Shown in pieces: positions 7,876 to 16,367 of a stretch of 35,424 bases of DNA (positions are counted from its first letter, which is position 1; the number at the start of each line of letters is the position of its first letter). The position numbers were made by a program, and so were the translations under genes. The DNA lies in assembly GCA_002772695.1 (NCBI GenBank), contig PFDI01000020.1:1-35424 (forward strand), written 5' to 3'. The notes under the pieces were generated by a model, which worked only from the letters and a program-made list of their open reading frames with translations, did no database searches and was not told the DNA's origin. Source of the DNA: Candidatus Pacebacteria bacterium CG10_big_fil_rev_8_21_14_0_10_44_54 (lineage in GTDB: Bacteria; Patescibacteriota; Microgenomatia; UBA1400; PJMF01).

Positions 7876-9701
7876 TTGTCTCCTTCTCCTGTACCAGCCT
7901 CCATCCATTCTAACAGCTTCGCCACCACTGGTGCCGCATCACGACTTCCCTCACGGAATGGCTCGACCTCATCACTCTCTACCAATACAGTAAAAGCCAA
8001 TGTGTCCGGCAGACCATGAGCTTGCACTTGCGCTTGCCACTTGGTGTGTAGAGTCACTTCCGCCGAATCTGTTGCAGTCGCAACTGCTGTCTCAAGAGCA
8101 GCGCGGATTGACTTCGTTCCTACAACTGCAGTAAACCATGCGTGCGTTTTTTTATGTCCATTCTCGGTATTACCGCCAAACTCAGCTGTACCTGTCTTGC
8201 ACGCAATTGCACCAAGTTTCACCGCCTCAAACCCACCCAGTTCTGGCTGTCTGTGTGTTTGATTGTAAGCAAAGAGCGGAAACGCTGTCCCACCGCTGCT
8301 ACACGCGTCGAGCATGCCGTCGAGTACTAAATCGAGCGTTGCTTGTCGTACGCCCAGCCCTTCGCACTGTTGATTAGTTTGTAACACTGTGGGAGGACAA
8401 TGCACACCCTTGTTGGCAATACTCGCAGTCATTTGGGAAACCTGCAATGGCGTAACCAAAAGCAAACCTTGGCCGATGCCAAAGTGATACGTGTTACCCA
8501 AAAACCAGCGCTCACCTAGTTGCTGTTCCTTCCACTTTGGATCGGGCACCAGACCAGCTGCTTCGCCACTCAACTCCACTTTTGTCCGTTCCCCATAACC
8601 AAAAAGACGCGCAAATTCTGCCAAACGATCTGGCCCAATCGCCTCGGCTGCTTTATAAAAATAAATGTCGTTACTACGAGCCAATGCTCGCTGCAGCGAC
8701 AATGTTCCTTCGGTACGGCCGTACTGTGAGTAGTACCAATTGGCAAAATCAAAATCATTGACGCTCAATACACCAGTATCCTCGACCGTAGTCGTAGCAG
8801 TAATGGCACCAGTCTCGATTCCTGCGACAGCAGTCACTAGCTTGAAAACAGAACCTGGAGGATAGGCACCAGCAATGGCTCGGTTAAAAAAAAGATTCTT
8901 GGGATGTGAGACGATTGAACGGACTGCCTCGCGTCGCTCTTTCTCTGCTTTGGCGTCGAGTCCTGTCTTTGAAAACAAGTTTGGATCAAAGCTGGGAGAA
9001 CTGATAAGCGTCAATATCTGTCCAGTTTTTGGATCACTAATAATCACACTGCCCTCTAGATCTCCCATTATTTCTGTCGCCATACTCGAGAGATACGGAT
9101 CGAGCGATGTCTTAATAGTTTGGCCTGATTCTCCCACTATACTTTGCTCAACTGCAAGGCGGCGACCTTGGGCATTGATCGTATAGCGAGTTACTCCCGT
9201 TTTTCCCCGCACTCGTTTTTCAAATGACTTCTCAAGACCAAACTTGCCAATACTGTCGCTCGGCAATAAATCTGGCTCTGCTTGGAGATCCTCGACAGAA
9301 ACAGAGCTTGTATACCCAAGTGTGTGCGCAAATGAAGTACCGTAAGGATATGAGCGCTCCATACCGATGACAAGCTCACTTGATCCCGTCGCCGTAGTGG
9401 CAAATGCCAATGCCTCTGGGGCAGAAATTCTCGTAGCTGACGCAAAAAGCTTGGTCGCGTCACGCAAAAAGTAGGTTGGCGCATTAAATGCTATTGCTTC
9501 GCCATATCTATCCAAAAAAACACCTCTGCGACGAGCTGTGATCTCCTGAAATGATTTGTTATCTTCTGATAGTTCAAAAAACTCTTGACCACGTACCAAC
9601 TGTAAGTCGATCAAACGTAGGCTCAAAAGCGAAAACACAAATACAAGTAAACCAACAAGAATGCGGTATTTCTGGAGCGAGAGAGTTTTATTTTGTTTCA
9701 T
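7872..9701 (-). CDS. mrdA: Penicillin-binding protein 2, class B transpeptidase
   Basis: This protein cross-links peptidoglycan during cell elongation. From ATG 9701 it is 609 residues: a short cytosolic basic start, one membrane anchor (about 12-32, ILVGLLVFVFSLLSL), the dimerisation/pedestal domain beginning with the RRGVFLDRYG box (about 52-61), and the transpeptidase domain with all three motifs: SxxK in PPGSVFK, SxN in ARSNDIYFY, and KTG in CKTGTAEFGG. A longer frame reaches 9878, but ATG 9701 overlaps the mreD stop as ATGA and directly precedes the anchor, so I chose it. The neighbours mreBCD identify it as the elongation-type enzyme (MrdA) rather than the division one (FtsI). Confidence 0.93.
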   Translation of the reverse strand: MKQNKTLSLQKYRILVGLLVFVFSLLSLRLIDLQLVRGQEFFELSEDNKSFQEITARRRGVFLDRYGEAIAFNAPTYFLRDATKLFASATRISAPEALAFATTATGSSELVIGMERSYPYGTSFAHTLGYTSSVSVEDLQAEPDLLPSDSIGKFGLEKSFEKRVRGKTGVTRYTINAQGRRLAVEQSIVGESGQTIKTSLDPYLSSMATEIMGDLEGSVIISDPKTGQILTLISSPSFDPNLFSKTGLDAKAEKERREAVRSIVSHPKNLFFNRAIAGAYPPGSVFKLVTAVAGIETGAITATTTVEDTGVLSVNDFDFANWYYSQYGRTEGTLSLQRALARSNDIYFYKAAEAIGPDRLAEFARLFGYGERTKVELSGEAAGLVPDPKWKEQQLGERWFLGNTYHFGIGQGLLLVTPLQVSQMTASIANKGVHCPPTVLQTNQQCEGLGVRQATLDLVLDGMLDACSSGGTAFPLFAYNQTHRQPELGGFEAVKLGAIACKTGTAEFGGNTENGHKKTHAWFTAVVGTKSIRAALETAVATATDSAEVTLHTKWQAQVQAHGLPDTLAFTVLVESDEVEPFREGSRDAAPVVAKLLEWMEAGTGEGDK

Positions 9702-10153
9702 AGACGCAAACGCTTTTGTAGCAAAACTTGACCCAACTGCTTGCGACTCGCTGGAGAAACTACAAGCAACACAACAAGCACCAGCAAAATTTGCCAAATA
9801 ACCACAATTGCACTGCGATAAGCAGAAAAAATCAAGGCCAAAAATAACACAACAACTCCTATCACTACCGTAGGCCATCCTTGCCTATAGCTCTTCTCGG
9901 CAAACCAAAAACTACAAAGCAAAAATATAAAAACACCAAACCAAGAAAGTGAAAAAAGCACGGCAATCATAAATGAAATTGCAATAGCCATCAGCAACCG
10001 ATGGTGCCATGCTTGTGAAAAAAACCAAATCGAACACAACACAACTGTTAACACTGGTGCACCAAGCGGGTACTCCAGCACGGCAATAACTGCAAGAGCA
10101 GCACATTGCAATAAAAATCGGAGTACTATTCTGAGTGTATGTATTGTATTCAT
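9698..10153 (-). CDS. mreD: MreD-like membrane protein
   Basis: This 151-residue protein is almost entirely hydrophobic, with about five membrane segments separated by short basic loops (for example around HHRLL and KSYRQG). MreD is a poorly conserved inner-membrane component of the rod complex that links MreC and PBP2. The sequence alone would only say membrane protein; the call rests on its size and on its place between mreC and mrdA. Start and stop overlap both neighbours by 4 nt (ATGA at each side). Confidence 0.75.
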   Translation of the reverse strand: MNTIHTLRIVLRFLLQCAALAVIAVLEYPLGAPVLTVVLCSIWFFSQAWHHRLLMAIAISFMIAVLFSLSWFGVFIFLLCSFWFAEKSYRQGWPTVVIGVVVLFLALIFSAYRSAIVVIWQILLVLVVLLVVSPASRKQLGQVLLQKRLRL

Positions 10154-10929
10154 CTCACGCTCACAATCGGTGCAGAAAAAAATGATACATACTGCTCAAG
10201 CAGTACTTGCTTGGTCGGTTCAGCTTGATCCCCATCTATTCGTGCGACTGTACCAAGAAACAAGCCTGCCGGTACTCCCGCTTGACCAAGGGTGGTAACT
10301 TTTTCACCCAATTGAATCTCCGAATCTTGTGGCAGTAGACCTAAGAACACTGACTCTCCGTCACCATGTATCAATCCTTGTACGCCCCCATCAGTAACTG
10401 CAAGAATCGACTTTTCTCTCGGATCAGACAGGAGGCGAATCACCGAGTGATTTGGCTCAACTATGCGCACTCTCCCTACAATCGTCCGAGCAACCAAAAC
10501 CAACATACCCTCCTGCACTCCCTGTTTGCTACCTGCGGCAATTTCTGGATGAGCATATGAAATGCGTGTTGCTGTCAATAATTCCTGCTCATCCAAACGT
10601 GAGTCTTTTAATACCTCTCGCAATGCTACGGTTTCTTGAGCCTCTCGTTGTAGTGCGCTTATTGTCGCTAGCGCATTTGCTTGTTCAAACTCGAGCTGCG
10701 CCAACCGCTTGCTCATATCGAGTTGTTTGCGAAACAAACTGCTTGGGAGTTCGAGCAGCTTGGCTGCCTGGGTTAATCGGACATATACTGGCGTTGCCAG
10801 GGGCTGGACTGCTGCTCGCACCGGCCTGATCCAGCCCTGCCAATCTACTAATCCAATAAATAGTAGTGCTGCAAATATCACCAGCCACTTTTTTAGTTTG
10901 AGTTGCAGACCTGGCTGTGAGACTTTCAC
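10150..10929 (-). CDS. mreC: Rod shape-determining protein MreC
   Basis: MreC is a membrane-anchored periplasmic or extracytoplasmic scaffold that couples MreB to PBP2. From a GTG at 10929 it is 259 residues: a basic N-terminus, one membrane segment (about 13-30, WLVIFAALLFIGLVDW), a coiled coil (about 70-105, rich in Leu/Glu/Gln: LAQLEFEQANALATISALQR), then the beta-rich MreC core with QGVQEGMLVL, IVGRV, SVIRLLSDP and the typical late GxPAGLFLGTV segment. A longer frame begins at 10947, but the GTG at 10929 overlaps the mreB TGA (GTGA), matching the spacing of every other junction in this operon. Confidence 0.92.
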   Translation of the reverse strand: MKVSQPGLQLKLKKWLVIFAALLFIGLVDWQGWIRPVRAAVQPLATPVYVRLTQAAKLLELPSSLFRKQLDMSKRLAQLEFEQANALATISALQREAQETVALREVLKDSRLDEQELLTATRISYAHPEIAAGSKQGVQEGMLVLVARTIVGRVRIVEPNHSVIRLLSDPREKSILAVTDGGVQGLIHGDGESVFLGLLPQDSEIQLGEKVTTLGQAGVPAGLFLGTVARIDGDQAEPTKQVLLEQYVSFFSAPIVSVR

Positions 10930-11876
10930 ACCAATCCCTTCACACAAACAAGCTCGGGATTTTTGGCGACAGTAACTCTACAAGCCAATTTCTCTTGCAA
11001 AAACTCCGCCAAGCCAGATAACAAACTCCCACCACCAACCAATACAATACCCTCTTCTATAATGCCACTCGCCAACTCTCTAGGTAGTCTGGAAAAAAAA
11101 ACAATAATACCATCGAGCAATTCAAAAACTTGTGGCTGGATTACGGTCGAGAGTTGCTCTCGAGTCACCACTAACGTCTTACCTATTCTTTTTGTCATAT
11201 CTTGGCCACGCACCACGCTTTTGTGAGCGCGATACTTTGCCAGCGTGTGCGAAGTAAAAACAGCGGCCAGTGCCCGCTTGAGTCGCTCAGCCTCGTGCCA
11301 ACCGACTGCAAACTGCTCTGTTTCGAGTAAATGGCGCTGTACGTACTCTGTCAGTTGTATACCACCCCAGGGTATGCAGTGCGACTGAACGTGAGAACCG
11401 TTTGTCACAACACTGCAAACAGTTGTGCCGCCGCCAATATCGATAACACAGCTTGTCTCTTTGGCAATACTTTCCGGCCGAACAACAAGCGTCGCTCGCA
11501 AGCCTGCCTGTTGTAGCACACTGTTGAGACGCGCTTTTTGTGCTACGGTGCAACAAGGATTGCAGGCAGCCAAGACTTTGCGACCAAATACGAGTGACGA
11601 AAAAGAACTGGGCAACACCCTTCTCTGCAGCTTCAGCACCTCTCGGAGATAGGCAAGCAAAGTACTAGTATCAGCAACTACTCCAGCAGATACGGGAAAC
11701 AATAAATCAAGGTTTTTGGCAGTCTTGCCAAGTAGAGCATAAGCAGCCGTGCCGGTTGTAACAACCTGGCGGGATTTTTTCTCGAGAGCAATGCAAGTAG
11801 GCTGCTGGAAAATAATCTCACTACCAACAGCAACTCGGGTAAAAGTCGACCCAATATCAAAAGCTATAGTAGGCAT
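10926..11876 (-). CDS. mreB: Rod shape-determining actin homologue MreB
   Basis: MreB forms ATP-dependent filaments under the membrane that organise lateral wall synthesis. The 316-residue protein shows the actin-fold phosphate-1 motif FDIGSTFTRVAVG (residues 5-17), the phosphate-2 motif VIDIGGGTTVCSVV (about 147-160) and the adenosine motif EGIVLVGGGSLLSGL (about 280-294). Classical MreB usually has about 340 residues and a DLGTAN-type first motif, so this is a somewhat short, divergent member. It is the first gene of the five-gene operon. A TACAAT box ends 8 nt before the ATG and no Shine-Dalgarno is present. Confidence 0.9.
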   Translation of the reverse strand: MPTIAFDIGSTFTRVAVGSEIIFQQPTCIALEKKSRQVVTTGTAAYALLGKTAKNLDLLFPVSAGVVADTSTLLAYLREVLKLQRRVLPSSFSSLVFGRKVLAACNPCCTVAQKARLNSVLQQAGLRATLVVRPESIAKETSCVIDIGGGTTVCSVVTNGSHVQSHCIPWGGIQLTEYVQRHLLETEQFAVGWHEAERLKRALAAVFTSHTLAKYRAHKSVVRGQDMTKRIGKTLVVTREQLSTVIQPQVFELLDGIIVFFSRLPRELASGIIEEGIVLVGGGSLLSGLAEFLQEKLACRVTVAKNPELVCVKGLV

Positions 11877-11884
11877 GTATTGCT

Positions 11885-11890
11885 ATTGTA
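11885..11890 (-). promoter_or_regulatory. -10 box for the mreB operon, probably leaderless
   Basis: TACAAT on the minus strand lies 8 nt upstream of the mreB ATG (11876). Initiation about 7 nt downstream of the box would place the transcript start at or just before the start codon. It falls in the 16-nt gap after the convergently read-through upstream gene on the same strand (stop at 11893), so the mre operon may also receive transcription from that gene. Confidence 0.5.
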
Positions 11891-11892
11891 AC

Positions 11893-12468
11893 TCAGGAAG
11901 CAATCAGGGCATTGAGTGATGCGGCAGCAGAGTGCCAAGTACCGGCTGCAACTTGTTTGGCGGCTGTATCAAGGGTCGCGAGTTTATCTGGGTCGCCAGC
12001 ATATAACTCACGCAAGCCAGAAATTCTCTCACGCACCATGTCACCTTTGAGCTCGAGTGCTTTCTCAAGCATAATCTCTTCGAGATCTGGAATCAACTTC
12101 TCAAGGTATATTACAACGGCCTCTTCTTTGGCTGCTTCGTCTTGTTGGGCGTCACGAATCTTTTCTAACTCGGCATACTCATCTTTTGTGATCAAAAGCT
12201 GCACATCGTACTGCAAGAAATCATCCCAAAGTACGCGCTGCAACTCGAGCAAAAATGCTTCTTTTTCTTGGTCAGTGCCATCGCTAACTCCCAATAACTC
12301 AAAAATGTTTTGATCTTCAAGTGATTCAGACGGAGTACTGGTAGTTGCAGGAGGAGTCGAAGCTGGAGTACTCGAAATTGCACTGGGTGGTTGATACTCA
12401 TCGACATATGAGTTTTGTAAAACAGGTTGGTCTGCTACTGGATTGGGTGTGGCGGCAGGATCTTGCAT
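11893..12468 (-). CDS. Acidic protein with Pro/Thr/Ser-rich N-terminus, unknown function
   Basis: This 191-residue protein is not assigned with confidence. Residues 1-48 are low-complexity Pro/Ser/Thr (STPASTPPATTSTPS), probably disordered. Residues 52-105 (NIFELLGVSDGTDQEKEAFL onward) form a helical segment resembling a short domain seen repeatedly in Patescibacteria proteins (possibly the one catalogued as DUF5663; recalled, not checked). Residues 105-191 are a charged, helical C-terminus. No membrane segment. It lies directly upstream of mreB on the same strand with a 16-nt gap and is divergent from the O-antigen-ligase gene. TATACT at 12476-12481 ends 7 nt before the ATG. Confidence 0.7.
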   Translation of the reverse strand: MQDPAATPNPVADQPVLQNSYVDEYQPPSAISSTPASTPPATTSTPSESLEDQNIFELLGVSDGTDQEKEAFLLELQRVLWDDFLQYDVQLLITKDEYAELEKIRDAQQDEAAKEEAVVIYLEKLIPDLEEIMLEKALELKGDMVRERISGLRELYAGDPDKLATLDTAAKQVAAGTWHSAAASLNALIAS

Positions 12469-12475
12469 GGATTCA

Positions 12476-12497
12476 AGTATAGCAGGCGCTGTATACT
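12476..12497. promoter_or_regulatory. Divergent promoter pair, two TATACT boxes
   Basis: The two start codons (12468 minus, 12507 plus) are only 38 nt apart. TATACT on the minus strand (12476-12481) ends 7 nt before the leftward ATG, and TATACT on the plus strand (12492-12497) ends 9 nt before the rightward ATG. Neither gene has a Shine-Dalgarno. No good -35 hexamer is seen at 16-18 nt for either box, and it would lie inside the opposite gene's promoter or coding region. Confidence 0.5.
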
Positions 12498-12506
12498 CAT
12501 CACAAG

Positions 12507-14654
12507 ATGCTAAGTTCGAGAGACAAACTAGATCGGCAGCTGGTAAGAATCATTCGGATGTGTTTTGTACTGTTATTGCTATTTGTACCGCTGTATTTTG
12601 CTTTTGATACCAAAGAACTGTTTGAGTTTAATAAGATGCTAGCAGTCTATTCCTTGAGCGCAATTATCGCCGGTGCTTGGATTGGTCGCATGATCCTCCA
12701 ACAACGCTTTATTTGGCAGTCAACGATACTCGATATTCCCTTGCTTGTTTTTCTCATCTCTCAGCTTTTATCTACCATTTTCTCGATTCATCCGCGAACT
12801 TCAATTCTGGGCTACTACTCGAGATTTCACGGTGGTTTACTCTCTACTATTTCATACATGCTGCTTTACTGGAGTTTCGTCGCACACATACAAAAAAAAG
12901 ACTTACCTACCTACTTTTTGAGCGGGCTGCTCGGTGGATTATTGGTCTCACTCTATGCCATTCCAGAACACTTTGGACACTCGCTCAGCTGCGTGCGTGT
13001 TGGTTCTGGCTTTGATGTCTCGTGTTGGAAACAAGATGTGCAGTCTCGCGTCTTTGCAACGTTTGGACAACCAAACTGGCTCGCTGCATACGTCATCACC
13101 CTCTTGCCGCTCGGTGGCTTCCTTGCTCTTTTTTCTGACAAGACGAAAAACCGATTATTTGCCATCCTCACTACTACTGCACTCTTTGTCACCTTGCTAT
13201 TCACACAGTCTCGCTCTGGCTTGCTTGGATTTGTAACTGGGCTGATAGTAACAATAGTTTTCGCAGCACTCTACGTTTATCGCCGATCAAAAAAACACTC
13301 ATACCTAAGCTCAGGCAACGTGCGACGAGTCACCTTTCTTGTCTTGCCACTCGCAGTTGCATTGCTCACATTTGGTTCTGTCTACACTCCTTCACTACAA
13401 AAAATGCTGACAAAATCAACCACTACATCTGAGGTTGTAACTGATTCGCCAGAGGTTGCAAATCGTTTGGAAATAGGCGGCAGCAGCTCGGCAGAGATTC
13501 GAAAAATCGTCTGGCGTGGCGCAGTAGCGGTCTGGAAGCGATATCCCGTGCTGGGCTCAGGAGTCGAAACATTTGCCTACAGCTACTATCTAGATCGACC
13601 CGTTGAACACAACCAAGTCTCAGAGTGGAATTTTCTCTACAATAAAGCTCACAATGAATTTTTAAATTTTCTTGCTACAACAGGCATTGTTGGCTTAGCC
13701 AGTTACCTCGGTATTTTGATTACTGCAGGCGCTATAGTGCTAAGAACACTACAAAACAAGAACACAACTAACAAAGATGCTGCAATCAGCATCGCAGTGA
13801 TAAGTGGTATTGCAGCTCTTAGTACCAGCAACTTTTTTGGCTTTTCGACTGTAATGGTGACTGTGCTCTTGTTCTTTTACCTAGCAATCGTGGCTATTCA
13901 GACTAAAAATAACACTACCACCGAAAAGAAAACCACTCTCTCCACTTCGAGCATTTCCACCGCTGCATCACTGCAACTAGTACTACTCGCGGGTGCAACG
14001 GGCTGGCTATTACTCAACATCCTGCAAACCCGACGTGCAGACGTGCTCTATGCGCGAGGAACAATCGAATCAGAGCAAAATCTCTGGGAATCAGCCTTAC
14101 GAAACCTCACGGCTGCCAGCCTTATCTCTAGCCAGGAGGCCCAGTACACAGATACATTAGCGCTCACCTATGCTAGAGCGGCTGCCACACTCGCCCTCAC
14201 AGGCGAGGCAACAGCCGCCGCTCAACTTGCCAAAACAGCTATCGAGCTGAGTGATCAAACACTCTTGCTCAATCCTGAGCAGCGCAATTTTTATAAAACC
14301 CGTGCACAGATCTTTCTCTTGCTTGCACAACTCGATACTAGCTTTCTTACTCAGGCTAAGGGTGCTCTAAAACAAGCAATCGCGCTCGCACCGACCGATG
14401 CCAAAACTTTGTATAATCTGGGAATTGTCACTGCCAATCAAGGTGATACTACGGCTGCTATCGAGTGGCTAAAAAAAGCGGTAGCATTCAAGCCAAATTA
14501 TGATGCAGCGCGCCTCGAATTGAGTAAACAACTGCTACAACAAGGAAAATATTCCGAGGCGATTGCCGAACTTGAGTATATTTTGACTCGACAACCAGAA
14601 GATACGCCTGCGTTAGAATTGATAGAGTTTGCCCGCTCGCAACAAAAACAATGA
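12507..14654 (+). CDS. O-antigen ligase family membrane protein with C-terminal TPR domain
   Basis: Members of this family (Wzy/WaaL/PglL-like) polymerise or transfer lipid-linked glycans to lipids or proteins outside the membrane. The 715-residue protein has about ten or more membrane segments (about 13-490). The hallmark region is between 300 and 400: SRSGLLGFVTGL at about 237-248, and the large loop with AHNEFLNFLATTGIVGL (about 380-396) whose His is typical for the family. From about 520 the protein turns soluble with tetratricopeptide-like helices (ALAPTDAKTLYNLGIVTAN, AIEWLKKAVAFKPNYDAARL). The substrate is unknown; glycosylation of pilin, S-layer or lipid are all possible. Its TGA overlaps the def ATG. 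Confidence 0.85.
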   Translation: MLSSRDKLDRQLVRIIRMCFVLLLLFVPLYFAFDTKELFEFNKMLAVYSLSAIIAGAWIGRMILQQRFIWQSTILDIPLLVFLISQLLSTIFSIHPRTSILGYYSRFHGGLLSTISYMLLYWSFVAHIQKKDLPTYFLSGLLGGLLVSLYAIPEHFGHSLSCVRVGSGFDVSCWKQDVQSRVFATFGQPNWLAAYVITLLPLGGFLALFSDKTKNRLFAILTTTALFVTLLFTQSRSGLLGFVTGLIVTIVFAALYVYRRSKKHSYLSSGNVRRVTFLVLPLAVALLTFGSVYTPSLQKMLTKSTTTSEVVTDSPEVANRLEIGGSSSAEIRKIVWRGAVAVWKRYPVLGSGVETFAYSYYLDRPVEHNQVSEWNFLYNKAHNEFLNFLATTGIVGLASYLGILITAGAIVLRTLQNKNTTNKDAAISIAVISGIAALSTSNFFGFSTVMVTVLLFFYLAIVAIQTKNNTTTEKKTTLSTSSISTAASLQLVLLAGATGWLLLNILQTRRADVLYARGTIESEQNLWESALRNLTAASLISSQEAQYTDTLALTYARAAATLALTGEATAAAQLAKTAIELSDQTLLLNPEQRNFYKTRAQIFLLLAQLDTSFLTQAKGALKQAIALAPTDAKTLYNLGIVTANQGDTTAAIEWLKKAVAFKPNYDAARLELSKQLLQQGKYSEAIAELEYILTRQPEDTPALELIEFARSQQKQ

Positions 14655-15238
14655 TGCAACGAACAAAAGCCGTACCTATCGTACATATTCCTCACCCAGC
14701 ACTGCGACAAATTGCGGCAGAAGTGTCATTGGTTGACACACAGCTCCTCGAGCTTTATAACACACTCGCCTACACACTACGTGCAACCCGCAATCCGCGT
14801 GGCGTCGGCTTGGCAGCACCACAGATTGCAGTTGGACGACGTCTATTTGCTATCCAACTTGATGGCGAGTTGACTGTATACATCAATCCCATCATTACTA
14901 CACACTGCAAAAACCAAGTGCTCGGACCACTGGGTGAAGAACCACAACTCGAGGGATGTCTCTCAATCCCCAATATCTACGGTCCCGTACCTCGCTGGAA
15001 ATGGATAGAGATCGAGTACGATACACTGCAAAAAGACAAGCTCGTCCGGACGAGCGAACGCTTGAGCGACTTCCCCGCTCGAGTTGCACAACACGAACTC
15101 GATCATCTAGATGGCAGACTTTTCATCGATTACTCGCTTTCTCTTGGACTACAAGTCTATAGCGAAAATGCAGAAAGTGAAAAACTTGAGGTGATCTCAC
15201 CAGAAATGCTTGTCGCTCTGGGAGCAAAAGAGATATGA
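14651..15238 (+). CDS. def: Peptide deformylase
   Basis: Def removes the N-formyl group from nascent proteins, using a metal ion. All three motifs are present in this 195-residue protein: GVGLAAPQI (about 52-60, form of GxGLAAxQ), EGCLSIP (about 101-107, with the metal-binding Cys) and QHELDHLDG (about 140-148, form of HExDH with two metal-binding His and the catalytic Glu). Overlaps at both ends (ATGA with the upstream ligase gene and with fmt) make this a coupled block. The def-fmt pairing is common, since the two enzymes remove and add the same formyl group. Confidence 0.95.
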   Translation: MMQRTKAVPIVHIPHPALRQIAAEVSLVDTQLLELYNTLAYTLRATRNPRGVGLAAPQIAVGRRLFAIQLDGELTVYINPIITTHCKNQVLGPLGEEPQLEGCLSIPNIYGPVPRWKWIEIEYDTLQKDKLVRTSERLSDFPARVAQHELDHLDGRLFIDYSLSLGLQVYSENAESEKLEVISPEMLVALGAKEI

Positions 15239-16089
15239 TTTCAGTTGCAGTTGCCGGCTCAACCAAGTACACCACCTTGTGCGTAACGTCTCTCGCTTCT
15301 GAAAATGACTTCGCACTCACTACGGTACTAACCCCAGAAGCAAAGCCAAGCGGACGAAAAAAAATACTCCAAAAAAATCCTCTAGCTCAGTTTGCCGAAC
15401 AGGCCGATATTCCTACCATTGCTATTGCAAGTAACATCACCAACGAGACGAAGCGCGAAGTCGAACAACATACTCGTCCAGACTTCTTACTCGTGGTCGA
15501 TTTCGGCTACTGGATTCCCCAATGGCTTCAAGTCTGGCCAAAAATAAAATCTCTCAACATTCACCCGTCAAAATTGCCACGCTGGCGTGGTAGCTCACCA
15601 GGACAATTTGTGCTGTTACATGGAGAAAAAACCTCGGCTGTTACACTGATCGAAGTGATTTCAAAACTGGATGCTGGTCCACTCTACTGGCAGCAAGATT
15701 TTACTATCCAACCGACCTGGACTCAAACAGAGTACTACGGACATGCCTTCTCACTCGTTGCCAAACAGCTGCCAGACTTGCTCCGTCAAATTTACAGCGG
15801 TAAGCTGCAACCAACACCACAACCAACCGACTCACCTACTCCTATCGCTCGCAAGCTAACTCGGGACGATGGCTTTGTACCCTGGCAAACAATCAGCGAT
15901 ACTATGGATAAACTCCCTCCCTCACTCGAAGCAGCTACAAGAGCCTACTCTCCTTGGCCACAACTCTGGACCGAAGTCCCAACGCGCAAGGGACCAACAC
16001 GAATGAAGCTCTTGCCCCACAACAAAGTACAACTAGCTGGCCAAAAACCAGCAACTTGGAAACAGATACAAACAGCTATACTTGAGTAA
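15235..16089 (+). CDS. fmt: Methionyl-tRNA formyltransferase
   Basis: Fmt formylates initiator Met-tRNA using 10-formyl-tetrahydrofolate. The 284-residue protein has the formyltransferase core with LNIHPSKLPRWRGSSPGQF (about 111-129), which contains the catalytic Asn-His pair in NxHxS and the RGxxP segment, followed by a downstream LDAGPLYWQQ stretch (about 149-158) with the conserved Asp. A reduced C-terminal domain follows from about 205. Typical Fmt has about 310 residues, so this one is slightly short, mostly in the C-terminal part. Its start overlaps the def stop (ATGA), and its TAA abuts the convergent rpmB stop with no gap. Confidence 0.92.
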   Translation: MISVAVAGSTKYTTLCVTSLASENDFALTTVLTPEAKPSGRKKILQKNPLAQFAEQADIPTIAIASNITNETKREVEQHTRPDFLLVVDFGYWIPQWLQVWPKIKSLNIHPSKLPRWRGSSPGQFVLLHGEKTSAVTLIEVISKLDAGPLYWQQDFTIQPTWTQTEYYGHAFSLVAKQLPDLLRQIYSGKLQPTPQPTDSPTPIARKLTRDDGFVPWQTISDTMDKLPPSLEAATRAYSPWPQLWTEVPTRKGPTRMKLLPHNKVQLAGQKPATWKQIQTAILE

Positions 16090-16305
16090 TTACTTCTCTG
16101 TGGCAGACTTGTGATGTGTGGTCATACCCGTGCGCTTGAGCATGCGTAGCATCTTGGTGGGCACTTTCATGCGATGCTTCTTGCCATCGACGATCATGGT
16201 GACTGTGTGCAAGTTATATCGAAACGTACGACTTGTGCGATTTTTGGCGTGAGAAACATTATTGCCAATATGAGCAGTGCTAGGAAATTTAAACTTGAAT
16301 GCCAT
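16090..16305 (-). CDS. rpmB: Ribosomal protein L28 (bL28)
   Basis: This 71-residue basic protein is a component of the large ribosomal subunit. GNNVSHAKNRTSRTF (about 14-28) matches the conserved bL28 start region, and the RYNLHTVTMIVDGKKHRMKV part matches the middle beta strands. A frame extension to 16326 exists but adds residues not found in the family, so I use ATG 16305. The stretch upstream of the ATG is pyrimidine-rich (CCTCC) rather than a Shine-Dalgarno. A promoter with TTGTAG and TACAAT at 17-nt spacing lies just upstream. Confidence 0.9.
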   Translation of the reverse strand: MAFKFKFPSTAHIGNNVSHAKNRTSRTFRYNLHTVTMIVDGKKHRMKVPTKMLRMLKRTGMTTHHKSATEK

Positions 16306-16316
16306 AACAGGAGGGT

Positions 16317-16345
16317 ATTGTATCACTCGGGATGTCAGGCTACAA
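16317..16345 (-). promoter_or_regulatory. Promoter of rpmB
   Basis: On the minus strand, TTGTAG (16340-16345) and TACAAT (16317-16322) are separated by exactly 17 nt. The -10 box ends 11 nt before the rpmB ATG, giving a leader of only a few nucleotides. The -35 overlaps the region upstream of the divergent site-2 protease gene. Confidence 0.55.
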
Positions 16346-16354
16346 GCAATGCGC

Positions 16355-16360
16355 TATACT
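16355..16360 (+). promoter_or_regulatory. -10 box of the site-2 protease gene
   Basis: TATACT ends 7 nt before the ATG at 16368, which fits a leaderless transcript and supports that ATG over the longer frame beginning at 16332, whose start would lie upstream of the box. Confidence 0.5.
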
Positions 16361-16367
16361 ACCCACC

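Noticed and set aside
7875-7908. Upstream extension of the unknown mre-operon gene to 7908
   Set aside because: The extra 11 residues overlap the mrdA coding end, and the ATGA junction at 7872-7875 is the same coupling as in the rest of the operon.
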